Shown: one piece after another, positions 11,562 to 22,563 of the stretch
How positions within the stretch are numbered: the first letter of the stretch is position 1
How the letters are laid out: every line of letters begins with the position of its first letter
Origin: Melampsora larici-populina 98AG31
Lineage: Eukaryota > Basidiomycota > Pucciniomycetes > Pucciniales > Melampsoraceae
NCBI RefSeq assembly: GCF_000204055.1
Contig: NW_006768851.1
Span: 227,859 to 291,858, forward strand
DNA length: 64,000 nt
Direction: 5' to 3'
The notes under the pieces: generated by a model
The model's database searches: none
The model's input: only the letters and a program-made list of their open reading frames with translations
What the model was told of the DNA's origin: nothing
Made by a program: the position numbers and the translations under genes

Positions 11562-12432
11562 TTAACCTGATTCTTCTGAATCTTCATCTTCATAAAACCC
11601 CTCTAAATCTAGATGTGGTTCAATCAGTCTCAACAAGGGTAAAACCTGATGAAAAACTATCCATACATTGTTGAGTATAATTTGGTTTTCTTGAATACCT
11701 AACCGTTGAATCAAAGTGGAAATTTCTAGGGACAGGTGTGGAGGTGAGACTTGCAAAAGAGCCCCATGGTCCGGGTATTGATCATTGATTATTTGCTGTA
11801 TGGCCTCGCGGGGTACAGGATGAAGTCCTTGGGTACCATCATAATTCTCAGGGGAGTAGAAACACGTGTTGGGTGCCACTCCAGTTGGGAGGTGTGAATT
11901 TGGATTTCTGCGAGTTCGGTAAGTGTTCTTCCTTTCCATGAATGAATTCATCACACGTTGAACTAACGGTATCCAGAGGTGTAAAAACAAAGCCCTGCAC
12001 ACATAATTTTAAATCATGTTCATGTTAGCAAGGCAACGTCAATGAAAAAAGGCTGAAGTCGGTGTAAAATACTTACTTCTGAAGTGGATCCTTTGGATTA
12101 TACATCCCATTATCAATGGCCAGTTTGATATCATCACGTAGAGTTGTATTCTTTGCTCGCATTAGCTGGGCCCAAAGCGACTCAATTTTTTGATTGTGAG
12201 TAGAAGTGGTGTAGTGGTGATGCTTCAATGCGTCTTCAACAGTCTCACCAGCATAGATATGTGTAAACAAAGCTTGGAATGTAGCCATATCACCAGTCTC
12301 GGTTCCATGATCAGTTGAAGTTTTGACTGGGAATCCTCCAACAGCAGAAACAAGCTCTAGAAAATATAGACCAACTACGCGTGGGTTGTTGTTTGTTCGT
12401 CCAACTCGAAGACTCAAAACCTTCCTTGACCA
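11562..12432 (-). pseudogene. integrase-type transposase, 3' half
   Basis: The minus-strand sequence from 12432 reads in frame as W-S-R-K-V-L-S-L-R-V-G-R-T-N-N-N-P and continues as the C-terminal part of the fungal integrase-core transposase family: 'VVGLYFLELVSAVGGFP', 'RTDHGTE'-like 'STDHGTETGDMA', and 'THNQKIESLWAQL'. A canonical intron (GTAAGT donor at about 12074, acceptor at about 12001) leads to the last exon with 'LFLHLWIPLVQ' and the conserved 'LPTGVAPNT' tail. The 5' half of the same gene lies at 14725-15390, separated by 2.3 kb of unrelated DNA. Neither half alone would make an active enzyme. The coding frames themselves are still open, so the break looks recent. Confidence 0.75.
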
Positions 12433-14724
12433 CTAGAACATCGGGGGGCGGCGGGCCGCCCCCATCAGGCTCGGGGATCTTGTGTTGTGGACTGCGCAGA
12501 ATACATTACAGTTGTCTTGTGTAGCGCCATTGCAACATGAACAGACACAGAATACACATATTTTTTCTTTGGATCATTGAAACTTCTGACTATACAAACA
12601 AATTCAACTACATGCTCAACTTTCAGCATTGCTTTGTTGAATTTGACCATCAACCTTGCATGGCACACATACATGCCATCAAATCCTATCCATTGTTCAT
12701 CCTTGTAGTAAAACACTTATAATTATTCAATCAAAAATTGCATAAGCACTTACCATTCAATCCCAATACTTATGTTCAAGAAACAACAACACATCACTGA
12801 AAGATCTCCGCTCAACACAACTCAAGATCTTTCTATGACTGGAAACCCCCATCCTCTTAGGATCTGCCAAAGTTGAATTTGCTATCATCACAATTTTGGC
12901 CATAATGTCATAATCAAAAAAGATTACACATTTCATCCATCCCACATGTGAGGATTCTAGCAAGGTGAGAAGGAAGGTCCTTGCTTCTTTGGCTCACTAT
13001 GGGACCCTCTCAAAATGTGATATTGAAATTGAATGCCATAATCATGAAGTACTGGTCCATCTGATTCACCAGCATAGCTTTGTTGATGAGATTGAGTGAG
13101 AATTGAGTGATTGAAGCAAAAACAGCAGTCAAATTTCCACTTCAAAAGAAAAATTATCACTCTATTTCTTTTACCAGCTTTGCATGGTGGGCTGAGAGTT
13201 TCAGAACTACCCCTTTGGCTGTAGGATGTATCATAAGAACTTCACTGATCTTGAAAGTTAAGCAAGGACAGCCCCATGAGCTTCAAGATTGATATACAAA
13301 CATGATAGAATCTTGTGTGTCACTATCAAATCAACTTTTCATCTTAAAATCACCCAATATGCAAGGGTGTTGATATGTAGGTGGAACATGTACGTAGGAA
13401 TCCACTTTCCCATTTTGGATTGTGATCTTTGAGATCTGTATGCGTTATATTTGCTTTGAAGAAAAAAAAGATGAAAAGAATGATATAAAGGTCATATTGA
13501 ATCCATCTCTCTGTCTAATATCTTCACATCAACACCAACTTGAGTAAGATCTTTTAGATTGAAATTTCCATTTGGCATATCATATATCCTTCCAGATAAA
13601 GTAAGATGTTTCATTGAATCAGATAATTGTTTTTCATGAATTTGCATAAAAGGTAAATCTAATGAACAGATTTGATTACTTCGAGAAACTTGAGAAACTT
13701 GATTTGAAGTAAAGGTATTAGTATCAGAATATGATCTTGATTCTCAACCAAGTTTCATAAAATTTCCTTTTGATTGATTAGGTTGAATTGATTCTATGAC
13801 TCTTGATTTATTTAATTTAGTCATTTGTTCTTTTAAAAAGTCTGATAAAGTGTGAGGACGTGTTGATCTAGCTGGACTATAAAGGTATTGATAAAGTTGA
13901 TCATCATTCACCATACATTATTGCCTATGATTTATAGTATCCAACTTGGCAAAAATAAAAAAACAGTGTTGTTCAGGAGACATCGTATACAAACAAAATA
14001 ATATGATCATTAGGTAAGGCAGGCCATTGTGTTGAGATAGTGTTTGAGTTGTAGATACGATTGGGGTTGAGAAGGATGCTTTGAAGTTTGGGTCATGAGT
14101 TAACAGGATTAGACACCAGACTATCAGGTTCATGACTGAAAGATGGATTAATAAAACTTTTAGGACTATAGCCGTCCAAATGTTGAAGAGGTTCAGACTC
14201 AAAAAGAAGGCTGTGTAAACAGTGATATGAGCTCCTGGGACACTTCACATACTCCAAAGAGAAGCATTTTTTCAGACTGTCCATTCCAACGTTTTGTTTC
14301 TTCTAACACGGGTCAATCCGCTGTGTAGAAAGCAACGGTATACCAAACATTGCCTGATATTCAGCAGTTAACACCCGCCATCATAGGACCCTGTGGAGTT
14401 TGGATTGTAGAAGACATCGTTGGAGAGCGAGCCACTTAGCATGTGCGTGTATGCGAAAAACTGGCGATCAGTCGCAGTTTGTCTACATAGTAACAAACAA
14501 ATCCCTGGGGCAATCACCCCACTCACTTCTGGAATGCAGACTGACGCAGAGCCACAATGTTAAAAGAGGCACTGTATTGTAATCAAGCAATGAGCTCCGT
14601 TGTGGTAACAGGTTACAGGGTGTTTCGGGCAGACACATCGATAGGTTTCAGGCCGTTTTGAGCAGACACATTCCTTCTGGTGGTAACTATGCAGTAACCA
14701 TGCATCTTTCCTTTAGTTGTTTGA
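12433..14724. other. 2.3 kb insertion splitting the integrase-type gene
   Basis: The two halves of the transposase reading frame fit together exactly (G-F-I-D-T then W-S-R-K-V) if 12433-14724 is removed. The insert begins with a GC-rich palindrome near 12446-12466 and is otherwise AT-rich. I see no transposon termini or clear target duplication at its edges. It contains the near-open frame at 13492-13914. Confidence 0.6.
13492..13914 (-). pseudogene. unknown protein fragment with one in-frame stop
   Basis: A minus-strand frame runs from the ATG at 13914 to the TGA at 13494-13492, 141 codons, with a single TGA at 13746-13744 in the middle. Codon choice is AT-rich and regular, like the host genes at 26-33 kb and unlike the transposon genes around it. 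The start reads MVNDDQLYQYLYSP and the end is rich in polar residues. I do not recognise the family. It may be an exon of a captured host gene that decayed after insertion. Confidence 0.4.
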
Positions 14725-15390
14725 TGTATCAATAAAACCGTAGATACATATTCCATAAGGCTTGAGTTTATCATGGCCATCGCTAGCCCATAAGTGATTT
14801 GGCCCTGGCACATGGAATATCCTTTGCTTCAGAACTCCTCGACGACGAAGTTCCATCCCATCAGGATCAATCACCCGCATCAGCTGGTAAACTGTATCAC
14901 GATTGATCCTAATGTGGTGATTTGTAGCAAGGTTTTGCTGCATAGTCCGATAGCCTGCGTTCCGATCTTCACCCTCAATTGCTTCCAGTAATAGATCTAC
15001 CACCTGATCCACTGTCACACGCCCTTGCTGTACATGATCACGACGCCAATTGATACCCAAATCTTTTGACATTGTTTGAATGTTATACATATTGATTGGA
15101 ATATTGTAAGTATCTTTGATTGCACACATAGCTTCCAAACGTGTCATGCCAAGGGTGTAGTATTGTTGAATGAGAGGATAAGCTAGTTCCTTCTGCTCTT
15201 GAGTCATTGATGCACGAGCGGTGGTAAGATCAAAGCGCTGGAGAATACGCTGCAGAGTTTGCAAAGTTGTCTGAATATCGTGATCATCATGAAGGCGAGT
15301 GACCATAGTAGTCTGAGTGATACCTTCCTCACAGTAGCCAAGAAGGATTTCGTCAAGGACTTCATCATCTATTTCATTGATTTGTACCAT
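14725..15390 (-). pseudogene. integrase-type transposase, 5' half
   Basis: The likely start is the ATG at 15390 (MVQINEIDDEVLDEIL). The protein shows the N-terminal helical and HTH-like part of this family ('RLHDDHDIQTTLQTLQRIL', 'YNIPINMYNIQTMSKDLGI', 'GYRTMQQNLATNHHIRINRD') and then the first catalytic block 'WASDGHDKLKPYGICIYGFID'. The frame then runs into unrelated sequence and stops. It continues at 12432 on the same strand. The open sequence upstream of the ATG (to 15873) is repetitive GC-rich DNA and not part of the protein. Confidence 0.75.
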
Positions 15391-15682
15391 GTTTTTAGCA
15401 AGTTGATTACAAGGTTGAGTGAGTAAAAGTGATACTGAGTTGAGTGAGTGATTTTTTAAAAAATAATTCAGCGTGGAATTGGATAAAAACCACGGGAGGT
15501 GGGTGGTGATGGGGGTGGCTAGCTGGTGAAGAAGACGAGTGTAGAATTGATAAGACACTCGGTGGGGGGTGGTGATGATGGTAGCTTGCTGGTGGTGAAA
15601 AGACAAGCGTGTGATTAACCCTCGGTGGTGATGGTGGTGGTAGCTGGTGTCAGCGATGATGATGGTAGCCGGTGGTGTGTTG

Positions 15683-16256
15683 TCAGCCTGAGCCCCGACG
15701 GGGAATTGTCGGGGACTAGCTCGCCCGGACCCCGCCCCGACGGTTAAGAGGCCTCCCCGATCCCGTTCTCGGGTCCCCGATCGGGTTTTTTTGCGAAAAA
15801 AATGGCTGCCCGGACCCCAACCGAGTTCCCCGCCGGGGCCCCGACGCTCCGGCAAAAACTGCCCCTCACCCATGGATCAAACACGGTCCCGGCCTATTTG
15901 CGTATAGATCCGCAAAAAAGGACTGTACTGCCAGTCTGCTTTGGCGTAATCGTGGTATTTGGGCATTTGGTGCAGGGGCCGAGGCGCCTTGAGGTGTGGC
16001 TGAGGTCTCTTTGATGCCTCCTGCTGCCCACCTGGTGTCTTTTTTGTTCTCGAAAAGGTGGTTACAGGTGGTTACACACCTGTATTTGCCCCGTCGGGGA
16101 CCCGTCGGGAAACTGGTTTTTCCAAGTCGCCAGCCCGACTCCCGACTCGCGGGGATCCCCGACCATCGGGGGTTCCAAAACCTTTGCCCGAACCCCTTAC
16201 CGATCGGGGGCCCCGTCGGGGACCCCGATCGGAATCAGCTTCGGGGCTCAGGCTGA
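15683..16256. mobile_element. GC-rich non-autonomous element with perfect 16-bp inverted ends
   Basis: TCAGCCTGAGCCCCGA at 15683-15698 is repeated inverted and without mismatch at 16241-16256. The flanking eight bases are GTGTGTTG and GTGTGGTG, seven of eight identical, which would fit the 8-base target duplication of hAT-like elements, although the flank is itself GT-rich. The inside (574 bases in total) is GC-rich, with many CCCCGA/TCGGGG motifs that can pair, and has no transposase. Confidence 0.65.
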
Positions 16257-16375
16257 GTGTGGTGTGATGTCGAAAATCCGGAGGCGGAGATCGGAAATCA
16301 AAAATTAGAACAAAATTCGAAAATTCGAAATCCGAAATCCGAAATTTGAAATTTGAAAACAACGTGGCGGTCACT

Positions 16376-17431
16376 TCACGTCGCGGCTTCCGTATTTCAC
16401 ACTTCCAAGAATTCAAGATGCGCAGTATGTATTCAAGTAAGGAAATAAGATACGGTCAAGAGGCGACTTCCACAGTATCGGACAACGAGATCGTAGGCTC
16501 TCTGGAAAGATGTGGGAGCTGACGGACGGCCCTTTCAAAGCGGACCAGATTCTTCCACATGTTTGTTTTTTTCCTTCTGTTGAAAAACAGTTGTGTCGAA
16601 ATTTCTTCATCCACCAAAATTTAACCTGTCCGAGTCCCACTCTTGCCTCAGAAAGCGCTAAGAGAGGGATTCAAGGCCAGAAAATTGGCGTGATAATACT
16701 TTTCACCAATTTTGCTTCCCTTTAACATCCATTTTAAGGGCTACGCACCTCAGGGAAACTCACTCCCAACAACCAGCTAATAGACTAGAAAAAACAGATG
16801 AGTATACAGAAATAATCAGATCTGGAGCCTGCCCTGGAAACGCTTAGGAAGCCCACAGCCGTGAACCGGTTGTACAACATGTTTTTTGTTTGAATATTTT
16901 GTTGTTCATGTTTTTAGGTGTACTTTTTGTTGATGTGTCACCAAAAAATTGTATTGAAGAATAATGATCTACAGGTGTTGGATGGCTTAGATCCAAAGAC
17001 ACATATCTGACACTTTTAAAATACCTCTTCTTTTTGTCATCATTTAATAGATAACTTAAAACTTAAAAAAAAGAAAGATCAAACTGACACAAATGTTCTT
17101 TTACAACCAAATCAAAAAACCCAAAAATACAAGAAAAGAAAAGTAGATATGAAATATTAAAAATCAAAGAGAAAAATCTGATGAAAATGTAAAACCTTAA
17201 TGATCCCATTCAAGATTTTAAAATATTAAATAAATTAGGATAAGCCCGAATATGATGTGATTTATTGATGTCAGAAGTTAAGTTTAGATGATCTAGTACC
17301 AATCTTTTTAGATTGTCAAGATATCTTACCCACCATACCAAATTATTTCATGATTAAGATCATAGATGAATCTCCATGAATCATAATGTACGAGAGCCGG
17401 ATCTTGAGAAGACTGAAAAGACAGCTATGAA
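16376..17431. other. intergenic stretch, no supported gene
   Basis: A short open frame near 16510-16725 has no recognisable features. The rest is AT-rich. It lies downstream of the SUMO-like gene. Confidence 0.45.
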
Positions 17432-18172
17432 CTAACTGATAGTTTGTGGATTACGTGCTGCGCAAACGGCGCAAGTATCCTATGAAAAAAAGAGAGCAAG
17501 AGCCGAATGAAACCAAGACGAGGGTAGAATTTGAAGGTATGATGAGGACAAACCCAAGTTATCACAACCTCAACATGGTCTCCATCGGTCATTCTAAGCT
17601 ATTGGAACACAATATCATCAGTAAACTTGACTTGAATGGTCAGAGTAGGGTAAGTTGAAAGGTGTCACTCACATCCTCGGGGGAGCTCTGGTTGTGATCA
17701 AAGGATGAAAATTAAAAGCTCATGATCAGACCTGTTATAACAATATGTATGTGATAATCAAGAAGACTCACTTCTCCACAGAGTCTGAGAATAAACTCCA
17801 AAAAATCAAAATCAAATCAAAAATTTATACAAAGAAAACCAAACTGAATCAAAAAGATTTTTTTTTAAAAGTTTTGTTTGTTTTGATTTCTAACCTTTGA
17901 TTATCCCACCTAAAACAAAATGTACCATTCTTCAAACCAGTATGTTCAGCATAAACGTCCATGACTCTATCAAATCTAGTGGTACGTTTCATTTTGATCT
18001 CAACCAAATTACCTTCATAACCTATTACTTTAAACTGTTTATATCAGTTTGAAGTATTGATTGACGAAAGAAATGATTAAATTGATTTTAAAAACACATA
18101 GCTTCTGGGAGAGAAGATCAGAAGGGTCATAACGAAGCTTACACGAATACGTGATTGAGATTCGAGTATCAT
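17432..18172 (-). CDS. SUMO-like protein lacking the C-terminal Gly-Gly
   Basis: Six minus-strand exons were reconstructed: 18172-18143, 18034-17895, 17785-17773, 17687-17673, 17598-17554 and 17479-17432. They give a 96-residue protein with no stop or frameshift. Exons 2 to 5 have exactly the same lengths (140, 13, 15 and 45 bases) as those of the true SUMO gene at 21807-22563, and the donor sites match. The product keeps the ubiquitin-like core ('VEIKMKRTT', 'VYAEHTG', 'SSPEDLRMTDGDHVEV') but is only about one third identical to the true SUMO. Its C-terminus reads TWDTCAVCAARN where SUMO has EQIGGG, so it cannot be conjugated in the usual way. The exon-by-exon match shows it arose by gene duplication. 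It could be a non-conjugated SUMO-like binder or a decaying copy; the open frame at this divergence favours function. Confidence 0.7.
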
Positions 18173-18744
18173 GATTTCTAGGAACTCCATTTGCTATTGA
18201 TAAATTATAACGATTCTAATTCGATCTTATTAGCAATCAAAACTTTTGATGACAACATAAAAGAATACCATAAATGCTCACCAAACGTCACGGTCTCAAT
18301 GAGAAAGAGTACCTAATACAATTTTAATTTGAGAACGGGTCAAAGGTTGAGCAACTGGTGAAGAGCTTTATAAAGTGTAGAGGTTTTATTCAAAGGTTCG
18401 AAAGAACTTACGACTCTTCAAGCTTTTCCAAGAATCCATTTCTTTTGAGTAGAATCATATCAGACCATGACGCGTGTTTTTATAAAGGCAAAACGATCAC
18501 AAAAGTACTTGAAGAGATTGTAAGTCTACCTCAATAGATCCCTTTGTGGATCACAAAATTGAGATTAATACCCAGTCTCTATGTTCAGAGGATCTCAAAT
18601 TCTTACTTCTTCTCTCACTTTGACCGTCATTTTTGAGCTGAGTTCGTTCCAGAGACAAAGGCCCTTGAAGAAGAATGAAATTGACAACTTCTCACCGCCA
18701 TGCGAAGAGTACAATTTCAACCCTGTCTTTCTGGTCAGAATGTC

Positions 18745-21250
18745 TACACCACGGGGCAACTTTGAACTGGGACCACGTGAAATGTAAGTTGGGTATGACC
18801 ACGCCGAGTGGTTGTGTAGAACAGGTGAAGGCAGTGTGAGTGCGGCTACGTGGCCCTCACCCGATGCTTGTCACCTGCTCTACACATCGAGAGGAAGACC
18901 ATGTCGGCATGACGTGGCTTACCAGCCTATCAGTCGGTGAGCTGGTTGGTACGCGCGCGACCTGCCAGCAAGGTGCTCAGCACGTGATTCAGCTTGCGTG
19001 CCGGTAGTATAAGCTGATTTGCCTTCTGAGCACCTCGCTGGCAGGTGAGCTAACCAGCCAGGTGCTCAGCGGGCAATTGAATTTGGATCAGGTGCTCAGC
19101 ACGTGAACAATCCTCCCTCATGTGAGTCATTATGGCTCAGGTTCACTCGCAACAGGGCAGCTCATGCATCTTGAAGACATCTTTTAGAACATTTTTTTTT
19201 CATTTCAATTCATTTCCATCCACATGTATATACCAAATTAAGTATTACACATTCATAGTCGAAAATGGCCAAGGTAATAAACTAAACAGGATTGAAAAAA
19301 ACGATTGAAAAAGAAGAAAATCAAGTAAATAGAAATAAAATGAATAAAAAACATGTAGCCCTAGTAAAGCGGAAGGAAAATATATAGAAAAATAAAGAGA
19401 AGAATTGTTAGTAAAGAAAGTAATTAGAACAAAAAGAGAGAGATAGGAATCAAGGTACATACTTACAATTAAAACATATAATTTTGAACAAGACCAATTG
19501 GATATAAGAAATGCAATTGAAAGAATTTATCAAAATTAAATCAAAAGAAATCAGTATCAAGTAAAAGAATAATAAGACATAAAAATAGGAAGAACTCCCG
19601 TTTATCAGTTAGAGATTGATTGGGTGACGAGATCTTGATAACCAAAGCAATGAATCAATGACAAATTAAAAAAAATTGTACTCAATAGATAAACCGAAGT
19701 GATAGAAGATGAGTTGGAGCAATTTGCAAGCTAAATGATGCAGACTGGTGATGATAGCTTTGACACCCTAGAAAACAATCGAAAGACATGACTAGTTGTA
19801 AACATCATAATACAAGGCTCTTAGTATCAAGTTGGCAATATTGGATGACAAAGAAGAAGAAAAGACTTACGTGATGGGCTAGCTCAATATAAGCAAAGAG
19901 TGATCAAGAAGAGCTGTTGGCCAAAGTGATTTTGAAATTTGAAGGTCGCGTTTCCAGGCTGTGTAAATATGTACTAAATGTCATGCCTGGTGACATTTTC
20001 ATAACCGGGCTTATGGACAATGAAGTATGACATCACAGGTACATGTCACAAATCTCACTACACTTTGTCCGCTGCCCCAGTCTAGCCCATTCTACGCTCG
20101 AGTTCTTCATCACACATGGGTCAGTGATCACATCACATCGATCACCTTTGTCTTGGAGCCACTCATTCATTTGACTTCTATTGCATCATGATTCTGATAG
20201 GTATCAGTTGGCTGGATCCAACTCTTTCTTTTCTTTCCAACCACTCTTTCAAATTTCATTCATTCAGATTCATATTTGCTGACTCTGGTCCTCTTCCATT
20301 CATATTGAAGTCCTTTGATCGATTGTTTCATTTGTCAGCCTTTACTTCTTTCATATTTATCTCATTCAAGTTACTGTGAAGCTTGATGTCATGATTTGCT
20401 CCTGTTTGAAGTGTTAATTTCAAACCCTTTGATCGTTTGTTTCATTTGTAAGTTCTCTTTTCCCCTTGCTTGAACGATTTTCTGATGTATCAATGAAGTT
20501 GAAGACTGACCTTTTGGTACTTTTCTGTCAATTTGTTCATATATTCATCATCATTCCTCTCTACCAGATATCAATGTTCTCCTTCCTTTTTGTTCATATG
20601 GTTCTTATTGTCCTGTACACCTGGATCGATCTCGTAGATTGTAGGTCTTTCTTTGTCCCAATTTTTTTTATCTCTCACTGATCAATTCATTGGTTTACTG
20701 CTTAATCAATAGAACCAATTGATCAAATCTATCAAGCACTACAATCAATAATCGAAAATTTCACTCGCAGACTATTTCTATTTCTGTTACCTTACTGTTT
20801 TCAATGTTGTTTGTGTTTCTATCATCACCGTAACTAGTTTTTGTCCATGCAAAGATCAGATTAGTTGGTATACTATGCACTGCGTGAGCAAAAATTGAGA
20901 ACCTCCCAGCCTGATTCAACTGTTGTGGCTATTCAGCCATCATGAGGCTGGATGAGCCAACGCTCACCAGCTCAATACAACTTCCGTACAGTACAAGCGT
21001 GTGAGCTTTCACACCTGGTCGTCACAAAGCTTGCCTCATACCCTAACAAGGCGAGTCAGCTCACCCGTTCATTTATGATATGAGTTGACTCACCCGCTCA
21101 TCAGGTGAGTTATCACGCTTTAGCAAGGTAATCAGATTGGGTGAAGGCCACACTGGCTGGCACGTGTAACTCACGTTGGGTATGACAATGTAGACAGCAC
21201 ATATTTCAATGGCTCACGTGAGCGTCACGTGCCATCCGCCCCGTGGTGTA
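18745..21250. mobile_element. possible non-autonomous element with short inverted ends
   Basis: TACACCACGGGGC at 18745-18757 recurs inverted at 21238-21250. Both end zones are GC-richer than the middle and hold repeated motifs such as GGTGCTCAGC (left) and CACGTG (both). The 1.7 kb centre is AT-rich without coding features. Target duplication is not clear. The TTGGGTATGAC motif near both ends is in direct rather than inverted orientation, so the unit may be a composite. Confidence 0.35.
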
Positions 21251-21806
21251 AATATACATTTCTTCTCCCACTTTTACTATTAGGCTCTGAGCAGGCGATC
21301 TCTCGATTCATCATCCACCCTGTTAGACATAAGGAAAGTGGAAGAAAGAAGGAATGGTAGGCGTCCTTTTCATTATGTATTGCTAGTACAGACCAGTATG
21401 AGGACAGCCGACATAAACACTGAACTAATGATCAAGATCATCTCATACGACCACAACTTGATATCAGATCAAATCAAGACACAATTTGGAGAGAAAATTG
21501 ACCAGAAAATGTAACTTTGAAGATGTTGGTAGTTTATTACAACACAAAGCGCGCACAACATTAAACAAGACTACCAACATATAGGAGATTATGCAACAGT
21601 ATTTCAACTCCAAGGGGATCACCAAATACTTCAAGCTGCTTGACATGGAGAATGAGTAAGGCGTCCAGGAGGAAGAAAGAACAGGTAGACAATCAGAAAA
21701 TAAGCAAGAAGTACAGTAAGCATGGCTAATGAATCAAAAAGACAACAGAGTAGGGACACATAACCTGATCTGAAGGCTGGAAATCTTATCTCCATGGACC
21801 AATCGT

Positions 21807-22563
21807 TTATTCCGTTCGTCCACCGCCGATCTAAAAACGAAGCGATTGAAGAGAAGAATGAAACCAAATCGTAGGAAATCTTGCTTGAAAGAAGGGTTTT
21901 CAAGAAGAGGACGGACCTGCTCGATCATCACATCAATAGTGTCGTCATCGGTCATATCAAGCTATTAAAAGCAATTATGATGGGTAAGCTGAACTTAAAT
22001 GATCAATGAAGTAAGCTTAAAGTAATCACTCACATCCTCGGGGGTATCCTAAGGCCGTCGTTCGAGGATGAAATTAAATCCCAATAATTAGGTGTCTTAT
22101 ACTAGAAATCAAAATCTAAAATCTCTTGAGTAAACTCACATCTACATTGATTCTGCAGAAAAAAACTCAAAAGAAATCAAATCAATCCGCCAATTTTGAA
22201 AACGAACGAATTTCAAAGAAGAAGCAAAAACTTTTAATCTTTCAAAGTTTCATGTTTGTTTTCTAACCTTGTACCTTCATATGTGAAACGAACAGATGCG
22301 ATTGCCATTCCAGTTTGTTCTGCATAAGCATTGATAACTTTACCAAGTTTGGTAGTCGGTTTAATTTTAAAACAAATCTCTTTGTGATCAGAATCTACGA
22401 CCCTGATCTGTTGATTACCAATAAATAACACCCATCATCGAATAGTTGAATATCAAATCCAAATGTTAGAATGTTGACAAAATACAAACTTTTTAAGAGA
22501 AGAGAATAGGAGGATATCACTTACATTTAGGACATTTGGATTAGAAGGTTCATCGTTTGACAT
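21807..22563 (-). CDS. SMT3: SUMO (ubiquitin-like modifier Smt3)
   Basis: Six exons, 22563-22525, 22407-22268, 22152-22140, 22048-22034, 21961-21917 and 21830-21807, give a 91-residue protein. It shows 'FKIKPTTKLGKVINAYAEQ', 'VRFTYEGTRINVDDTPEDLD' and 'MTDDDTIDVMIEQIGGGRTE' (each quoted block is a separate stretch). The last block ends in the Gly-Gly used for conjugation plus a four-residue tail (GRTE) that a Ulp protease would remove. Two exons are only 13 and 15 bases long; without them the conserved 'INVDDTPED' loop is lost. SUMO is attached to lysines of nuclear and other proteins through E1, E2 Ubc9 and E3 enzymes. The gene lies 4.4 kb from a divergent copy on the same strand. The family call is firm because the exons fit the conserved protein without gaps. 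Confidence 0.93.

Larger units (their letters stand above)
7905..16375. mobile_element. possible large element bounded by similar inverted ends
   Basis: The sequence from 7905 (AGTGACCGCCA, then TGTTTTCAAATTTCAAATTT and repeated GATTTCG) reappears inverted at 16318-16375 with few differences over about 60 bases. Between the ends lie an intact alpha-kinase gene and a disrupted integrase-type transposase. No target-site duplication is evident, and the AT-rich part of the ends is simple repeat, so this could also be two independent copies of one short repeat. Confidence 0.35.

Noticed and set aside
15391..15873. N-terminal extension of the integrase-type protein
   Set aside because: The open frame runs back through His-rich simple repeat into the GC-rich MITE; the first sensible ATG is at 15390.
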